From an uncultured Mailhella sp. (GTDB lineage: Bacteria; Desulfobacterota; Desulfovibrionia; Desulfovibrionales; Desulfovibrionaceae): DNA of 12,392 bases. Made by a program: the position numbers and the translations under genes. Within the stretch, counting starts at the first letter, position 1. Each line of letters starts with the position of its first letter. The notes under the pieces are model-generated. The model searched no databases, was not told where the DNA came from, and worked only from the letters and a program-made list of their open reading frames with translations. This document shows positions 5,975 through 12,392 of this stretch, in pieces. The DNA is taken from positions 1 through 12,392 of the forward strand of contig CAJTSU010000040.1 in NCBI GenBank assembly GCA_910579055.1. The letters are read 5' to 3'.

Positions 5975-6150
5975 TATTCGCTGACCTCTACCAGGTGGGA
6001 CACCTTGGCAACCATGCCGCGAACGGCGGCGTTGTCTTCAAAGCTTTTGACCATCTCGCGACGGCGCAGCCCCAGCGAATCCAGAACTTTTCTCTGATGC
6101 GGGGTGCAGCCGATACGGCTTCTGACGAGCTTGACCTTGATCTGGGACAT
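5974..6150 (-). CDS. rpmD: 50S ribosomal protein L30
   Basis: This short gene encodes 58 residues beginning MSQIKVKLVRSRIGCTPHQR and ending SHLVEVSE. L30 is a small two-helix, three-strand protein on the large-subunit surface, present in many but not all bacteria. The motif LVRSRIG, then a helix ending LGLRRRE, and the C-terminal strand are typical of the short bacterial form. ATG at 6150 follows AGGA by 5 bases. The gene starts 19 bases after rpsE, and its TAA shares one base with the rplO ATG. Its position between rpsE and rplO is the standard spc order and confirms the call. Confidence 0.96.
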   Translation of the reverse strand: MSQIKVKLVRSRIGCTPHQRKVLDSLGLRRREMVKSFEDNAAVRGMVAKVSHLVEVSE

Positions 6151-6169
6151 GCTTTCCTGCCTTTAGCCC

Positions 6170-6670
6170 CTACTTGCGGGGGGCTTCCAGTTTCTTGCCG
6201 CGCACTTCGGACACGGCTTCGGCACTGCGCAGGGAGGTAAGTCCGTCAATGGCGGCACGAAGCACGTTGTGCGGGTTGTTGGTGCCGATAGCCTTGGCGA
6301 GCACGTCGGTGACGCCCGCGGCTTCCATGACCGCGCGCACCGCGCCCCCGGCAATGATGCCGGTACCGCGCGAAGCGGGCTTCAGGAGCACGCGGCCAGC
6401 ACCGAAGCGGCCGAGCACTTCATAAGGCAGGGTGCCTTCCAACAAGGGAATCTTGACCATTGTCTTGCGGGCACGCTCCGTCGCCTTGCGCAAGGCTTCG
6501 GGAACTTCCTGCGCCTTGCCCAGGCCGTAGCCTACATTGCCATTGCCGTCGCCAACAACCACCAAGGCGCTGAAGCTGAAACGGCGACCGCCCTTCACCA
6601 CTTTCGCGACCCGGTTCAGATGCACGATTTTCTCAATAAAACCGGAGTCCTGCGTTTGCTGCTGTTCCAT
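6170..6670 (-). CDS. rpsE: 30S ribosomal protein S5
   Basis: S5 lies at the mRNA entry channel of the small subunit and affects decoding accuracy. The product has the N-terminal double-stranded RNA-binding fold with GGRRFSFSALVVVGDG (27-42) and GNVGYGLGKA (44-53), then a C-terminal domain with SRGTGIIAGG (100-109). Two ATG codons are adjacent at 6673 and 6670. AGGA lies only 2 bases from the first and 5 from the second, so I chose the second, giving 166 residues starting MEQQQ; the alternative adds one methionine. It is 25 bases after rplR and 19 before rpmD. Mutations in S5 are known in E. coli to confer spectinomycin resistance; VKGGRR near 26-30 is wild-type-like here. Confidence 0.97.
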   Translation of the reverse strand: MEQQQTQDSGFIEKIVHLNRVAKVVKGGRRFSFSALVVVGDGNGNVGYGLGKAQEVPEALRKATERARKTMVKIPLLEGTLPYEVLGRFGAGRVLLKPASRGTGIIAGGAVRAVMEAAGVTDVLAKAIGTNNPHNVLRAAIDGLTSLRSAEAVSEVRGKKLEAPRK

Positions 6671-6698
6671 CATATTCCTGCACTCGTTGTCTTATCGA

Positions 6699-7058
6699 CT
6701 AGAATTCGAGGCCACCCTCACGGGCACCGTCGGCAACAGCCTTGATGCGGCCGTGATACAGATAGCCGTTACGGTCGAACACCACTTTGGTGATGCTCTT
6801 TTCCTGAGCCAGACGGGCAATTTCCCTGCCCACGCGGTCGGCGCCGGCCTTGTTGCAGCCGGCCTTCTCGCCACTCTTGGAAAGAGCCAGGGTGGAAGCG
6901 GCGGCCAGCGTCGTGCCTGTGGCATCATCCACGATCTGGGCGTAGATATGCAGATTGGAACGGTAGACAACCAGACGCGGACGTTCAGGCGTGCCGGAAA
7001 TCTTCTTCCGGATACGAACCTTGCGGCGCTTACGGGTTTCGTTCTTGGAAAGTATCAT
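6699..7058 (-). CDS. rplR: 50S ribosomal protein L18
   Basis: L18 binds 5S rRNA and, with L5 and L25, anchors it to the large subunit. The 119-residue product has a very basic N-terminus (KNETRKRRKVRIRKK, 5-19), the core RPRLVVYRSNLHIYAQ, and the characteristic C-terminal stretch FDRNGYLYHGRIKAVADGAR. Length is normal for bacteria. ATG at 7058 has AGGGG 7 bases upstream, which overlaps the region just after the rplF stop; the genes are 13 bases apart. It stops with TAG, 25 bases before rpsE. Nothing unusual is seen. Confidence 0.97.
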   Translation of the reverse strand: MILSKNETRKRRKVRIRKKISGTPERPRLVVYRSNLHIYAQIVDDATGTTLAAASTLALSKSGEKAGCNKAGADRVGREIARLAQEKSITKVVFDRNGYLYHGRIKAVADGAREGGLEF

Positions 7059-7071
7059 GACTATGCCCCTG

Positions 7072-7614
7072 CTACTTGCCCTTGGCGCCGGACTTGCCGG
7101 CCTTGCGGCGGATAATTTCGGTTTCGTACTTGATGCCCTTGCCCTTGTAAGGTTCAGGCTTGCGGATGCGGCGGATGCGGGCGCACATTTCGCCCACCTG
7201 GCCCTTGTCGATGCCGGAGATGGTCAGCTTCTGGCCTTCCGCCTTGGCTTCGAGTCCCTTGGGCAAATCCACCAGCACAGGGTGGGAGAATCCGACGGAA
7301 AGTTCAATAATGTTGCCCTTCACGGCAACTTTGAAACCCACGCCGTTGACTTCAAGGGTCTTGGAAAAGCCCTTGCTCACGCCTTCCACACAATTGGCCA
7401 GAAGGGTGCGGCGCAGGCCATGCTGCGCATGGGCTTCCCGGGTTTCTTCAAGACGGGTCAGGGTAACAACGCCGTCTTCCAGCTTATAGTCGAGGAGAGC
7501 GCACTTGGGGGTAGTCAGGGTTCCCTTGGGCCCCTTCACTTCCACCACATCGGCCCCCAGCTTCACTTCCACCCCTTTGGGCAGTTCGAGGGGCAATTTA
7601 CCTATTCTGGACAT
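7072..7614 (-). CDS. rplF: 50S ribosomal protein L6
   Basis: L6 binds 23S rRNA helices near the factor-binding (sarcin-ricin) side of the large subunit and is needed for late assembly. The 180-residue product starts MSRIGKLPLELPKGV and contains two repeated L6 folds, about 10-82 and 83-170. The family signature PEPYKGKGIKY lies at 153-163, followed by a basic tail ending SGAKGK. ATG at 7614 is preceded by AAGGTAG at a slightly long spacing. The 45-base gap from rpsH is one of the larger ones in the spc block; it holds no credible gene or strong hairpin, only the short direct repeat gccaag. Confidence 0.97.
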   Translation of the reverse strand: MSRIGKLPLELPKGVEVKLGADVVEVKGPKGTLTTPKCALLDYKLEDGVVTLTRLEETREAHAQHGLRRTLLANCVEGVSKGFSKTLEVNGVGFKVAVKGNIIELSVGFSHPVLVDLPKGLEAKAEGQKLTISGIDKGQVGEMCARIRRIRKPEPYKGKGIKYETEIIRRKAGKSGAKGK

Positions 7615-7659
7615 GATTATTTCTACCTTGGCTGAAGAACAGTCGGCTTGGCGCCGCTC

Positions 7660-8040
7660 TTACCAGACTTCACAGAGAAGTTCGCCACCAGTCTTCTGCG
7701 TGTGGGCCGAGACACCGTCCAGCACGCCCTGCGACGTGGACAGGATACAGATGCCGAGACCGTTCTGCACGCGGGGAATACCGTGATGATTGACATAGAC
7801 GCGGCGGCCGGGCTTGCTGATGCGCTTGAGGCCGGTAATGGCGGGGCGTCCTTTCACATACTTCAGCTCAATGGTGATGTCGCGATCTTCAACGCGAACA
7901 TCCTCCACATAGCCTTCCTGCTTGAGGATGGTAGCCATAGCTTCCTTCATCTTCGAGCGCGGCACACTCACTTCCTTGTGGAGGGCCAAGTGCGCGTTGC
8001 GGATACGCGTCAGCATATCGGCAATGGGATCGGTCAACAT
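7660..8040 (-). CDS. rpsH: 30S ribosomal protein S8
   Basis: S8 is a primary binder of the central domain of 16S rRNA. In E. coli it also represses the spc operon by binding mRNA at the rplE start. The 126-residue product starts MLTDPIADMLTRIRNA and has SVPRSKMKEAMATIL (25-39), ITGLKRISKPGRRVYV (68-83) and the C-terminal end GGELLCEVW, all typical. ATG at 8040 has AGGAG 10 bases upstream. It is 30 bases after rpsN. I looked around the rplE start for a helix imitating the S8 site but could not identify one with confidence, so autoregulation here is only by analogy. Confidence 0.98.
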   Translation of the reverse strand: MLTDPIADMLTRIRNAHLALHKEVSVPRSKMKEAMATILKQEGYVEDVRVEDRDITIELKYVKGRPAITGLKRISKPGRRVYVNHHGIPRVQNGLGICILSTSQGVLDGVSAHTQKTGGELLCEVW

Positions 8041-8070
8041 GGTATGGAATCTCCTGAAAGGTTAGCCGGA

Positions 8071-8256
8071 TTACCAGCTGGATTTACGGACGCCGGGCAA
8101 TTCGCCCGCCAGAGCCATCTTGCGGAAGCAGATGCGGCAGAGGCCAAACCGGCGCAGGTACGCGCGGGGACGGCCGCAAATGGGGCAACGGTTGTAGGCG
8201 CGGGTGGAAAACTTGGCTTTCCTGCGAGCCTTTACTTCAAGGGAAGTACGGGACAC
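8071..8256 (-). CDS. rpsN: 30S ribosomal protein S14, type Z (zinc-binding)
   Basis: S14 binds the 16S rRNA 3' domain in the head of the small subunit. The 61-residue length and the four cysteines C24, C27, C40 and C43 (CPIC and CRIC motifs) identify the short zinc-binding form, sometimes named rpsZ, rather than the roughly 100-residue form of E. coli. The C-terminal GELPGVRKSSW is diagnostic. The start is GTG at 8256, with AGGAG 7 bases upstream; the rplE stop TAA is part of TAAGGAG, so the two genes are tightly coupled. The leader AGATAGGCC before the start resembles those before secY and rpsC. Confidence 0.98.
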   Translation of the reverse strand: MSRTSLEVKARRKAKFSTRAYNRCPICGRPRAYLRRFGLCRICFRKMALAGELPGVRKSSW

Positions 8257-8267
8257 GGCCTATCTCC

Positions 8268-8807
8268 TTACTTGCGGAAGGGCATGCCGAGCTGTTCGAG
8301 CAGCAGCTTGCCTTCCTTGTCCGTGGTGGCGGACGTGACGATGGTGATGTTCATGCCCTTGGGGTTTTCGATACGATCCGACTCCATTTCGGGGAAGATC
8401 ATATGCTCCTTGATGCCCAGGGTAAAATTGCCGCGGCCGTCAAAGCCGCGATCCGGGATACCACGGAAGTCGCGCACACGCGGCAGGGCGAAGTTCATCA
8501 GTTTATCCAGAAAATCCCACATGGCGGCCTTGCGCAGGGTCACGCGGGCCCCGATAGGCATGCCTTCGCGAACCTTGAAGGCGGCGATGGATTTCTTGGC
8601 GCGGGTTACCACAGCCTTTTGTCCGGCAATGGCAGACAGTTCGGCTACGGCTTCTTCCATCAGCTTATTGTTCTGGCTGCCAGAACCAAGGCCGATATTA
8701 AGGGAGACCTTTTCGATTCCGGGAATCTGCATGGAGGATTTGTAGGCAAATTCCTTCTGCAATACCGGAACCACTTTCTCGCGGTATATCGCTTCCAGAC
8801 GGGTCAT
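8268..8807 (-). CDS. rplE: 50S ribosomal protein L5
   Basis: L5 binds 5S rRNA in the central protuberance and contacts S13 and P-site tRNA. The 179-residue product has IPGIEKVSLNIGLG (28-41), the segment VTRAKKSIAAFKVREGMPIG (67-86), FLDKLMNFALPRVRDFRG (99-116), and the C-terminal EGKLLLEQLGMPF, all conserved in bacterial L5. ATG at 8807 has AAGGTG 8 bases upstream and lies 13 bases after rplX. Its TAA stop forms the start of the rpsN Shine-Dalgarno sequence, with an 11-base gap. In E. coli this gene's start is where S8 represses the spc operon; no such site is claimed here. Confidence 0.98.
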   Translation of the reverse strand: MTRLEAIYREKVVPVLQKEFAYKSSMQIPGIEKVSLNIGLGSGSQNNKLMEEAVAELSAIAGQKAVVTRAKKSIAAFKVREGMPIGARVTLRKAAMWDFLDKLMNFALPRVRDFRGIPDRGFDGRGNFTLGIKEHMIFPEMESDRIENPKGMNITIVTSATTDKEGKLLLEQLGMPFRK

Positions 8808-8820
8808 CGTCGTTCACCTT

Positions 8821-9141
8821 CTACAGGGTTTCGTTGCACTTCTTGCAGAAGCGGATTTTCTTCCCGTCTTCGGTGTACCGGTAGCCTACACGGGTGGGCT
8901 TGCCGCAGGCGGAGCACACAACCATGAGGTTGGACACGTGGATGGGCATTTCTTTTTCGACAATGCCGCCGGGTTCGCGCTTGTAGGGGTTGGGGCGAAC
9001 GTGACGCTTGGCCACGTTGACCTTTTCCACCAACACGCGATCAGACTTGCGAAGAACCTTGAGGACCTTACCAATCTTGCCCTCGTCCTTGCCGGCGATC
9101 ACCATCACCTTGTCGTCCTTGTGAATGCGAAACTGCTTCAT
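8821..9141 (-). CDS. rplX: 50S ribosomal protein L24 with C-terminal zinc ribbon
   Basis: L24 starts large-subunit assembly by binding the 5' end of 23S rRNA and lies near the tunnel exit. I chose ATG at 9141, giving 106 residues starting MKQFRIHKDDKVMV, because AGGAG lies 7 bases upstream and the N-terminus fits the family. An in-frame ATG at 9171 would add ten odd residues and overlap rplN by 20 bases. The KOW motif spans about 10-36. The C-terminal third has C76, C79, C99 and C102 (CSAC and CKKC), a probable zinc ribbon found in many but not all bacterial L24 proteins. The rplN stop TAG is part of the TAGGAG Shine-Dalgarno sequence. Confidence 0.97.
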   Translation of the reverse strand: MKQFRIHKDDKVMVIAGKDEGKIGKVLKVLRKSDRVLVEKVNVAKRHVRPNPYKREPGGIVEKEMPIHVSNLMVVCSACGKPTRVGYRYTEDGKKIRFCKKCNETL

Positions 9142-9151
9142 CTCAATGCTC

Positions 9152-9520
9152 CTACAGCACTTCCGGCGCAAGGGACACGATCTTCATGAAGTTGCGGGCG
9201 CGCAGTTCGCGGGCAACAGGTCCGAAGATGCGGGTACCGACCGGTTCGCCCTGCTTGGAGAGAAGCACGGCTGCGTTGGTGTCGAACTTGATATAGGAAC
9301 CGTCGGCGCGGCGCACTTCTTTGGCGGTGCGCACAATGACGGCCTGCATAACGTCGCCCTTCTTCACCTTGGCGTGGGGCATGGCGTCCTTGACGGAAAC
9401 CATGATGATATCCCCCACCGTGGCGTAGCGGCGGTGGGAACCGCCCAGCACCTTGATGCAGGAAACTTCCTTGGCGCCGGAATTGTCGGCTACCTGGAGT
9501 CGGGATTCAACCTGGATCAT
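9152..9520 (-). CDS. rplN: 50S ribosomal protein L14
   Basis: L14 sits at the subunit interface, forms bridge contacts with 16S rRNA, and is a docking point for the silencing factor RsfS. The 122-residue length is exactly typical. The product starts MIQVESRLQVADNSGAKEV, contains KKGDVMQAVIVRT (53-65) and ends GPVARELRARNFMKIVSLAPEVL-like, all strongly conserved. ATG at 9520 has a strong GGAGG 7 bases upstream, formed directly after the rpsQ stop (TAGGAGG). It lies 11 bases after rpsQ and 10 before rplX. Identification is firm. Confidence 0.98.
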   Translation of the reverse strand: MIQVESRLQVADNSGAKEVSCIKVLGGSHRRYATVGDIIMVSVKDAMPHAKVKKGDVMQAVIVRTAKEVRRADGSYIKFDTNAAVLLSKQGEPVGTRIFGPVARELRARNFMKIVSLAPEVL

Positions 9521-9531
9521 GGTTCAGCCTC

Positions 9532-9798
9532 CTACACGGCCTTTTCGAGGATGGACACCAGGTGCCACCGCTTGTTGCGGCTCATGGGCCGGAATTCCAC
9601 GATCTTCACTTTGTCGCCGATGCCGCATTCGTTATTCGGGTCATGGGCGGTGCACTTCTTGCGGCGCCGCACATACTTTTTCAGAAGCGGATGCTGGACC
9701 AGCGTTTCCACACGTACGACAATGGTTTTGTCGCACTTGTCGCTGATCACCGTACCGACGAGCGTTCTGCCATTGCGCTGTTCGATTGCGCTGTTCAT
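9532..9798 (-). CDS. rpsQ: 30S ribosomal protein S17
   Basis: S17 is a primary 16S rRNA binder that helps fold the 5' domain. The 88-residue OB-fold product has LVGTVISDKCDKTIVVRVE (13-31), HPLLKKYVRRRKK (36-48) and the signature GDKVKIVEFRPMSRNKRW (61-78). ATG at 9798 has GGAG 5 bases upstream, formed by the rpmC stop codon as TAGGAG. Gaps are 8 bases from rpmC and 11 to rplN. This gene marks the transition from the S10-type block to the spc-type block, but no promoter or break is seen between them, suggesting a single transcript. Confidence 0.98.
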   Translation of the reverse strand: MNSAIEQRNGRTLVGTVISDKCDKTIVVRVETLVQHPLLKKYVRRRKKCTAHDPNNECGIGDKVKIVEFRPMSRNKRWHLVSILEKAV

Positions 9799-9806
9799 AT
9801 CCGCTC

Positions 9807-10004
9807 CTACTTCGTTTTACCGGATTGGGCATTCAGTGCCGTGAGGATCCGGGCAATATCTTTCCTGGCGGCAGGAATGGAAGCCGTCTTTTCCAGCTGC
9901 GCGGTGGCGTGCTGGAGACGGAGGGTGAACAGTTCCTGCCTGGTTTCCGTCAGTTTGGCCTGAAGCTCGTCTTTGCTCAAGCCGCGCAGTTCTTTCATTT
10001 TCAT
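9807..10004 (-). CDS. rpmC: 50S ribosomal protein L29
   Basis: L29 is a small helical protein near the tunnel exit, where it contributes to the docking platform for trigger factor and SRP together with L23. The 65 residues form two helices, with ELRGLSKDELQAKL near the start and LRLQHATAQLEKTASIPAAR (28-47) in the middle. Two candidate starts exist, at 10004 and two codons later at 9998. GGGAG lies 6 bases before the first, so it is preferred. The ATG overlaps the rplP stop by 4 bases (ATGA), a classic coupled junction. It stops with TAG, which begins the rpsQ Shine-Dalgarno sequence. Confidence 0.97.
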   Translation of the reverse strand: MKMKELRGLSKDELQAKLTETRQELFTLRLQHATAQLEKTASIPAARKDIARILTALNAQSGKTK

Positions 10005-10419
10005 TCGAAGGCTCCCTCTCTCACCACGATCACGGTCTTGACGGGCAGCTTATGGGCGGCCAGAGTCAGGGCACGTTTGGCGAGTTCAAGGCTGACGCCC
10101 TTGATTTCATACAGCACACGCCCGGGCTTCACCGGAGCGCACCAGCCCACAGGAGCACCCTTGCCGGAACCCTGACGGGTTTCCAGAGGCTTGGCGGTCA
10201 CGGGGTTGTCGGGGAACACGCGGATCCACACCTTGCCGCCGCGGCGGATATGGCGCATCATGGCGATACGGGCCGCTTCAATCTGCTGGCTCGAAAGCTT
10301 GCCATGTTCCACGGCCTTCAGGCCGATATCACCGAACGCGACAGTCGCGCCGCGCGTCGCGGGGCCGCGCAGGCGGCCTTTCTGCCACTTGCGGAATTTA
10401 ACTCTCTTGGGGGCGAGCA

Positions 10420-10420
<1 letters not shown>
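10001..10420 (-). CDS. rplP: 50S ribosomal protein L16
   Basis: L16 organises the A-site tRNA region and the architecture near the peptidyl transferase centre. The 139-residue product starts MLAPKRVKFRKWQKGRLRG and contains FGDIGLKAVEHGKLS (29-43), IRRGGKVWIRVFPDNPVTAK (58-77) and VKPGRVLYEIKGV (97-109). R82 in ETRQGSGKG corresponds to E. coli R81, the residue hydroxylated there; whether it is modified here is unknown. ATG at 10420 overlaps the rpsC stop by one base (TAATG), with GAGGTGG upstream inside rpsC. Its TGA overlaps the rpmC start by 4 bases. Both overlaps imply coupled translation of S3, L16 and L29. Confidence 0.98.
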
Positions 10421-11062
<642 letters not shown>

Positions 11063-11064
11063 GC

Positions 11065-11403
11065 CTATTCCTGTCCTTCCGCGAGAATTACGGTGATGTG
11101 GCTGGTGCGCTTGCGGATGTGCATGGCACGTCCCTGGGAACGGGGCATGAAGCGCTTCCAGGTGGGGCCTTCGTTGACCACCACGTCCTTGACGTACATG
11201 GAGTCCACATCAATGCCCGGGAACTGGGCAGCGTTGGCCAGAGCCGAACGCACCACGCCGTACAGAATGCCGGCAGGCTTGTTGGGCGTGAACTTGAGCT
11301 GATTCAGAGCCTCCTCCACCGGCAGACCTTTGACGTTCTGGGCGACCAGACGGGTCTTGCGGGGAGAAACGCGCTGAAACTTGGCGATTGCTTTCGATTC
11401 CAT
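11065..11403 (-). CDS. rplV: 50S ribosomal protein L22
   Basis: L22 binds all domains of 23S rRNA and its long beta-hairpin lines the nascent-peptide tunnel at the constriction, where mutations can give macrolide resistance. The 112-residue product has RVSPRKTRLVAQNVKG (11-26), the hairpin region around 80-100 with FMPRSQGRAMHIRKRTSH (85-102), and a short acidic end. No deletion in the hairpin is evident. ATG at 11403 has only a weak Shine-Dalgarno sequence (GCGGG), so its translation may depend on coupling to rpsS 12 bases upstream. It ends with TAG, 3 bases before rpsC. Confidence 0.97.
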   Translation of the reverse strand: MESKAIAKFQRVSPRKTRLVAQNVKGLPVEEALNQLKFTPNKPAGILYGVVRSALANAAQFPGIDVDSMYVKDVVVNEGPTWKRFMPRSQGRAMHIRKRTSHITVILAEGQE

Positions 11404-11415
11404 GAACGTTACCCG

Positions 11416-11697
11416 CTACTTTTTGGCTTTGGTCTTCTTGTCAGCGGCATGGCCGTGGAACGTGCGCGTGGGCGCAAATTCGCCAAGCTTGTGACCGACC
11501 ATATTTTCCGTCACGAACACCGGAATGAACTTCTTGCCGTTATGCACGGCGAAAGTCAAACCGACCATTTCAGGAAGAACGGTGGAACGGCGGGACCAGG
11601 TTTTGACCACCTTGTGATCATTGTTGGCAACGGCCGCGTCGACCTTCTTCATGAGGTGGCCGTCCACGAAAGGACCTTTCTTGAGAGATCTGGGCAT
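11416..11697 (-). CDS. rpsS: 30S ribosomal protein S19
   Basis: S19 binds the head of the small subunit in a complex with S13 and reaches toward the A-site finger of the large subunit. The 93-residue product starts MPRSLKKGPFVDGHLMKKV and has TWSRRSTVLPEMVGLTFAVH (33-52) and ENMVGHKLGEFAPTRTF (64-80), then a lysine-rich tail. ATG at 11697 has AGGAG 6 bases upstream, formed just after the rplB stop codon (TAAGAGGAG). It is 12 bases from both neighbours. Its order between rplB and rplV is universal in bacteria. Confidence 0.98.
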   Translation of the reverse strand: MPRSLKKGPFVDGHLMKKVDAAVANNDHKVVKTWSRRSTVLPEMVGLTFAVHNGKKFIPVFVTENMVGHKLGEFAPTRTFHGHAADKKTKAKK

Positions 11698-11709
11698 GTC
11701 CGGCTCCTC

Positions 11710-12392
11710 TTACTTCTGCCCGCGCCGCTTGATGATAAGGCGGCTGGAAGGCTTTTTCTTGGCACGGGTCTTGTAACCCTTGGTGGGAATACCCCAGGGG
11801 GTAACAGGATGACGGCCGCCGGAACTGCGGCCCTCACCACCGCCCAGGGGATGGTCGACGGGGTTCATGGCCACGCCGCGCACCTTGGGGCGGCGGCTCA
11901 GCCAGCGGTTGCGACCGGCCTTGCCAAGGCTGATATTTTCATGCTGCACATTGCCGACCTGGCCGACCGTGGCGATGCAGGCGGCGAGCACCTTGCGCAC
12001 TTCACCGGAAGGCAGGCGCAGCAGGGCGTACTTGCCGTCCTTGCCCACGAGCTGGGCATAGGTGCCGGCGGCGCGGCAGAGCTGACCGCCGCGGCCCGGA
12101 TGCATTTCAATATTGTGCACGTTGGTGCCCACGGGGATGCGGGCCATTTGCAGCGCGTTGCCGGGCTTGATATCGGCCTTTTCACCGGCCTCAATGCGGT
12201 CGCCCTGCTTGATGCCCACGGGGGCAAGAATGTAGCGCTTCTCACCGTCGGCATAGTGCAGCAGCGCGATGCGGGCGGTACGGTTGGGGTCATATTCAAT
12301 ATGCGCCACGGTGGCGGCGATGCCCATCTTGTCGCGTTTGAAGTCGATGATACGGTACAGACGCTTGTGGCCGCCGCCGCGACGGCGGCTGG
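11710..12392 (-). CDS. rplB: 50S ribosomal protein L2, N-terminus outside the window
   Basis: L2 is a core large-subunit protein needed for subunit association and for peptidyl transferase centre structure. The frame runs to the window edge: about 226 codons are visible, from SRRGGGHKRLYRIIDFKR, and about 50 N-terminal residues are missing relative to a typical 275. An internal ATG at 12327 is not the start, since conserved L2 sequence continues upstream of it. Seen motifs are EYDPNRTARIALLHYADGEK, GGQLCRAAGTYAQ and VAMNPVDHPLGGGEG near the C-terminus. The histidine equivalent to E. coli H229 (in VDHP) is kept, but the next residue after HP, often His, is Leu. The end, IIKRRGQK, is typical. 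Confidence 0.97.
   Translation of the reverse strand, partial: SRRRGGGHKRLYRIIDFKRDKMGIAATVAHIEYDPNRTARIALLHYADGEKRYILAPVGIKQGDRIEAGEKADIKPGNALQMARIPVGTNVHNIEMHPGRGGQLCRAAGTYAQLVGKDGKYALLRLPSGEVRKVLAACIATVGQVGNVQHENISLGKAGRNRWLSRRPKVRGVAMNPVDHPLGGGEGRSSGGRHPVTPWGIPTKGYKTRAKKKPSSRLIIKRRGQK

Noticed and set aside
5342..6097. A 251-codon plus-strand frame antisense to rplO and the ends of its neighbours
   Set aside because: The alanine- and histidine-rich translation is what antisense of a Gly/Arg/Lys-rich protein gives. No family match and no start signal.
7615..7659. Direct repeat gccaag in the rpsH-rplF gap as a regulatory site
   Set aside because: Only six to seven bases, not symmetric and not placed like a known signal; expected by chance.
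7648..8745. A 365-codon plus-strand frame antisense to rpsH, rpsN and part of rplE
   Set aside because: It mirrors the codons of rpsH and rpsN in register and has no plausible product; it is a shadow of GC-rich coding bias.
8800..8825. S8 repressor-binding helix at the rplE start, as in the E. coli spc operon
   Set aside because: I could not find a convincing imitation of the 16S rRNA helix 21 site by eye, so no feature is claimed.
9142..9171. Upstream in-frame ATG extending rplX by ten residues
   Set aside because: The extension (MRRKCCRSIE) does not fit L24, would overlap rplN by 20 bases, and the AGGAG at the correct distance serves the ATG at 9141.
11710..12327. rplB as a complete 205-residue gene starting at 12327
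   Set aside because: Conserved L2 sequence (RGGGHKRLYRIIDFKRDK) continues in frame upstream to the window edge, so the gene is cut by the window, not short.

Overview
The window is one stretch of the bacterial S10-spc-alpha ribosomal protein cluster, read entirely on the minus strand. It holds 25 genes. In transcription order (high to low coordinate) they are rplB (5' end cut by the window edge), rpsS, rplV, rpsC, rplP, rpmC, rpsQ, rplN, rplX, rplE, rpsN, rpsH, rplF, rplR, rpsE, rpmD, rplO, secY, map, rpmJ, rpsM, rpsK, rpsD, rpoA and rplQ. A strong hairpin follows rplQ. rpmJ and rpmD are short genes read directly from the DNA.

The gene order, a 347-residue RpoA, map directly after secY, no adk or infA between secY and rpsM, GC-rich codons and the protein sequences together suggest a Desulfovibrionaceae-type bacterium (Desulfovibrio, Bilophila or a relative). 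That assignment rests on recall of the family, not on a search. Nothing suggests mobile DNA: there is no transposase, tRNA, CRISPR array or foreign-looking gene.

Layout: 12392-10001 is the end of the S10 block (L2 to L29, with S17 following). 9798-5480 is the spc block (S17, L14, L24, L5, S14, S8, L6, L18, S5, L30, L15). 5476-3387 holds secY and map. 3281-191 is the alpha block (L36, S13, S11, S4, RNA polymerase alpha, L17). Positions 1-190 are non-coding and rich in inverted repeats. Most junctions are tight: several overlap by 1, 4 or 11 bases, and at several the stop codon lies inside or next to the next gene's Shine-Dalgarno sequence, as expected for one translationally coupled transcript. 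Together the products build both ribosomal subunits, the protein translocation channel, the enzyme that removes initiator methionine, and the RNA polymerase alpha subunit.

Only two internal gaps exceed 100 bases, before rpmJ (3282-3386) and before rpsK (2678-2780). Both carry the same 12-mer exactly 37 bases upstream of the start codon, which is the most interesting non-coding signal here. I see no previously undescribed gene system; otherwise this is an ordinary housekeeping region.
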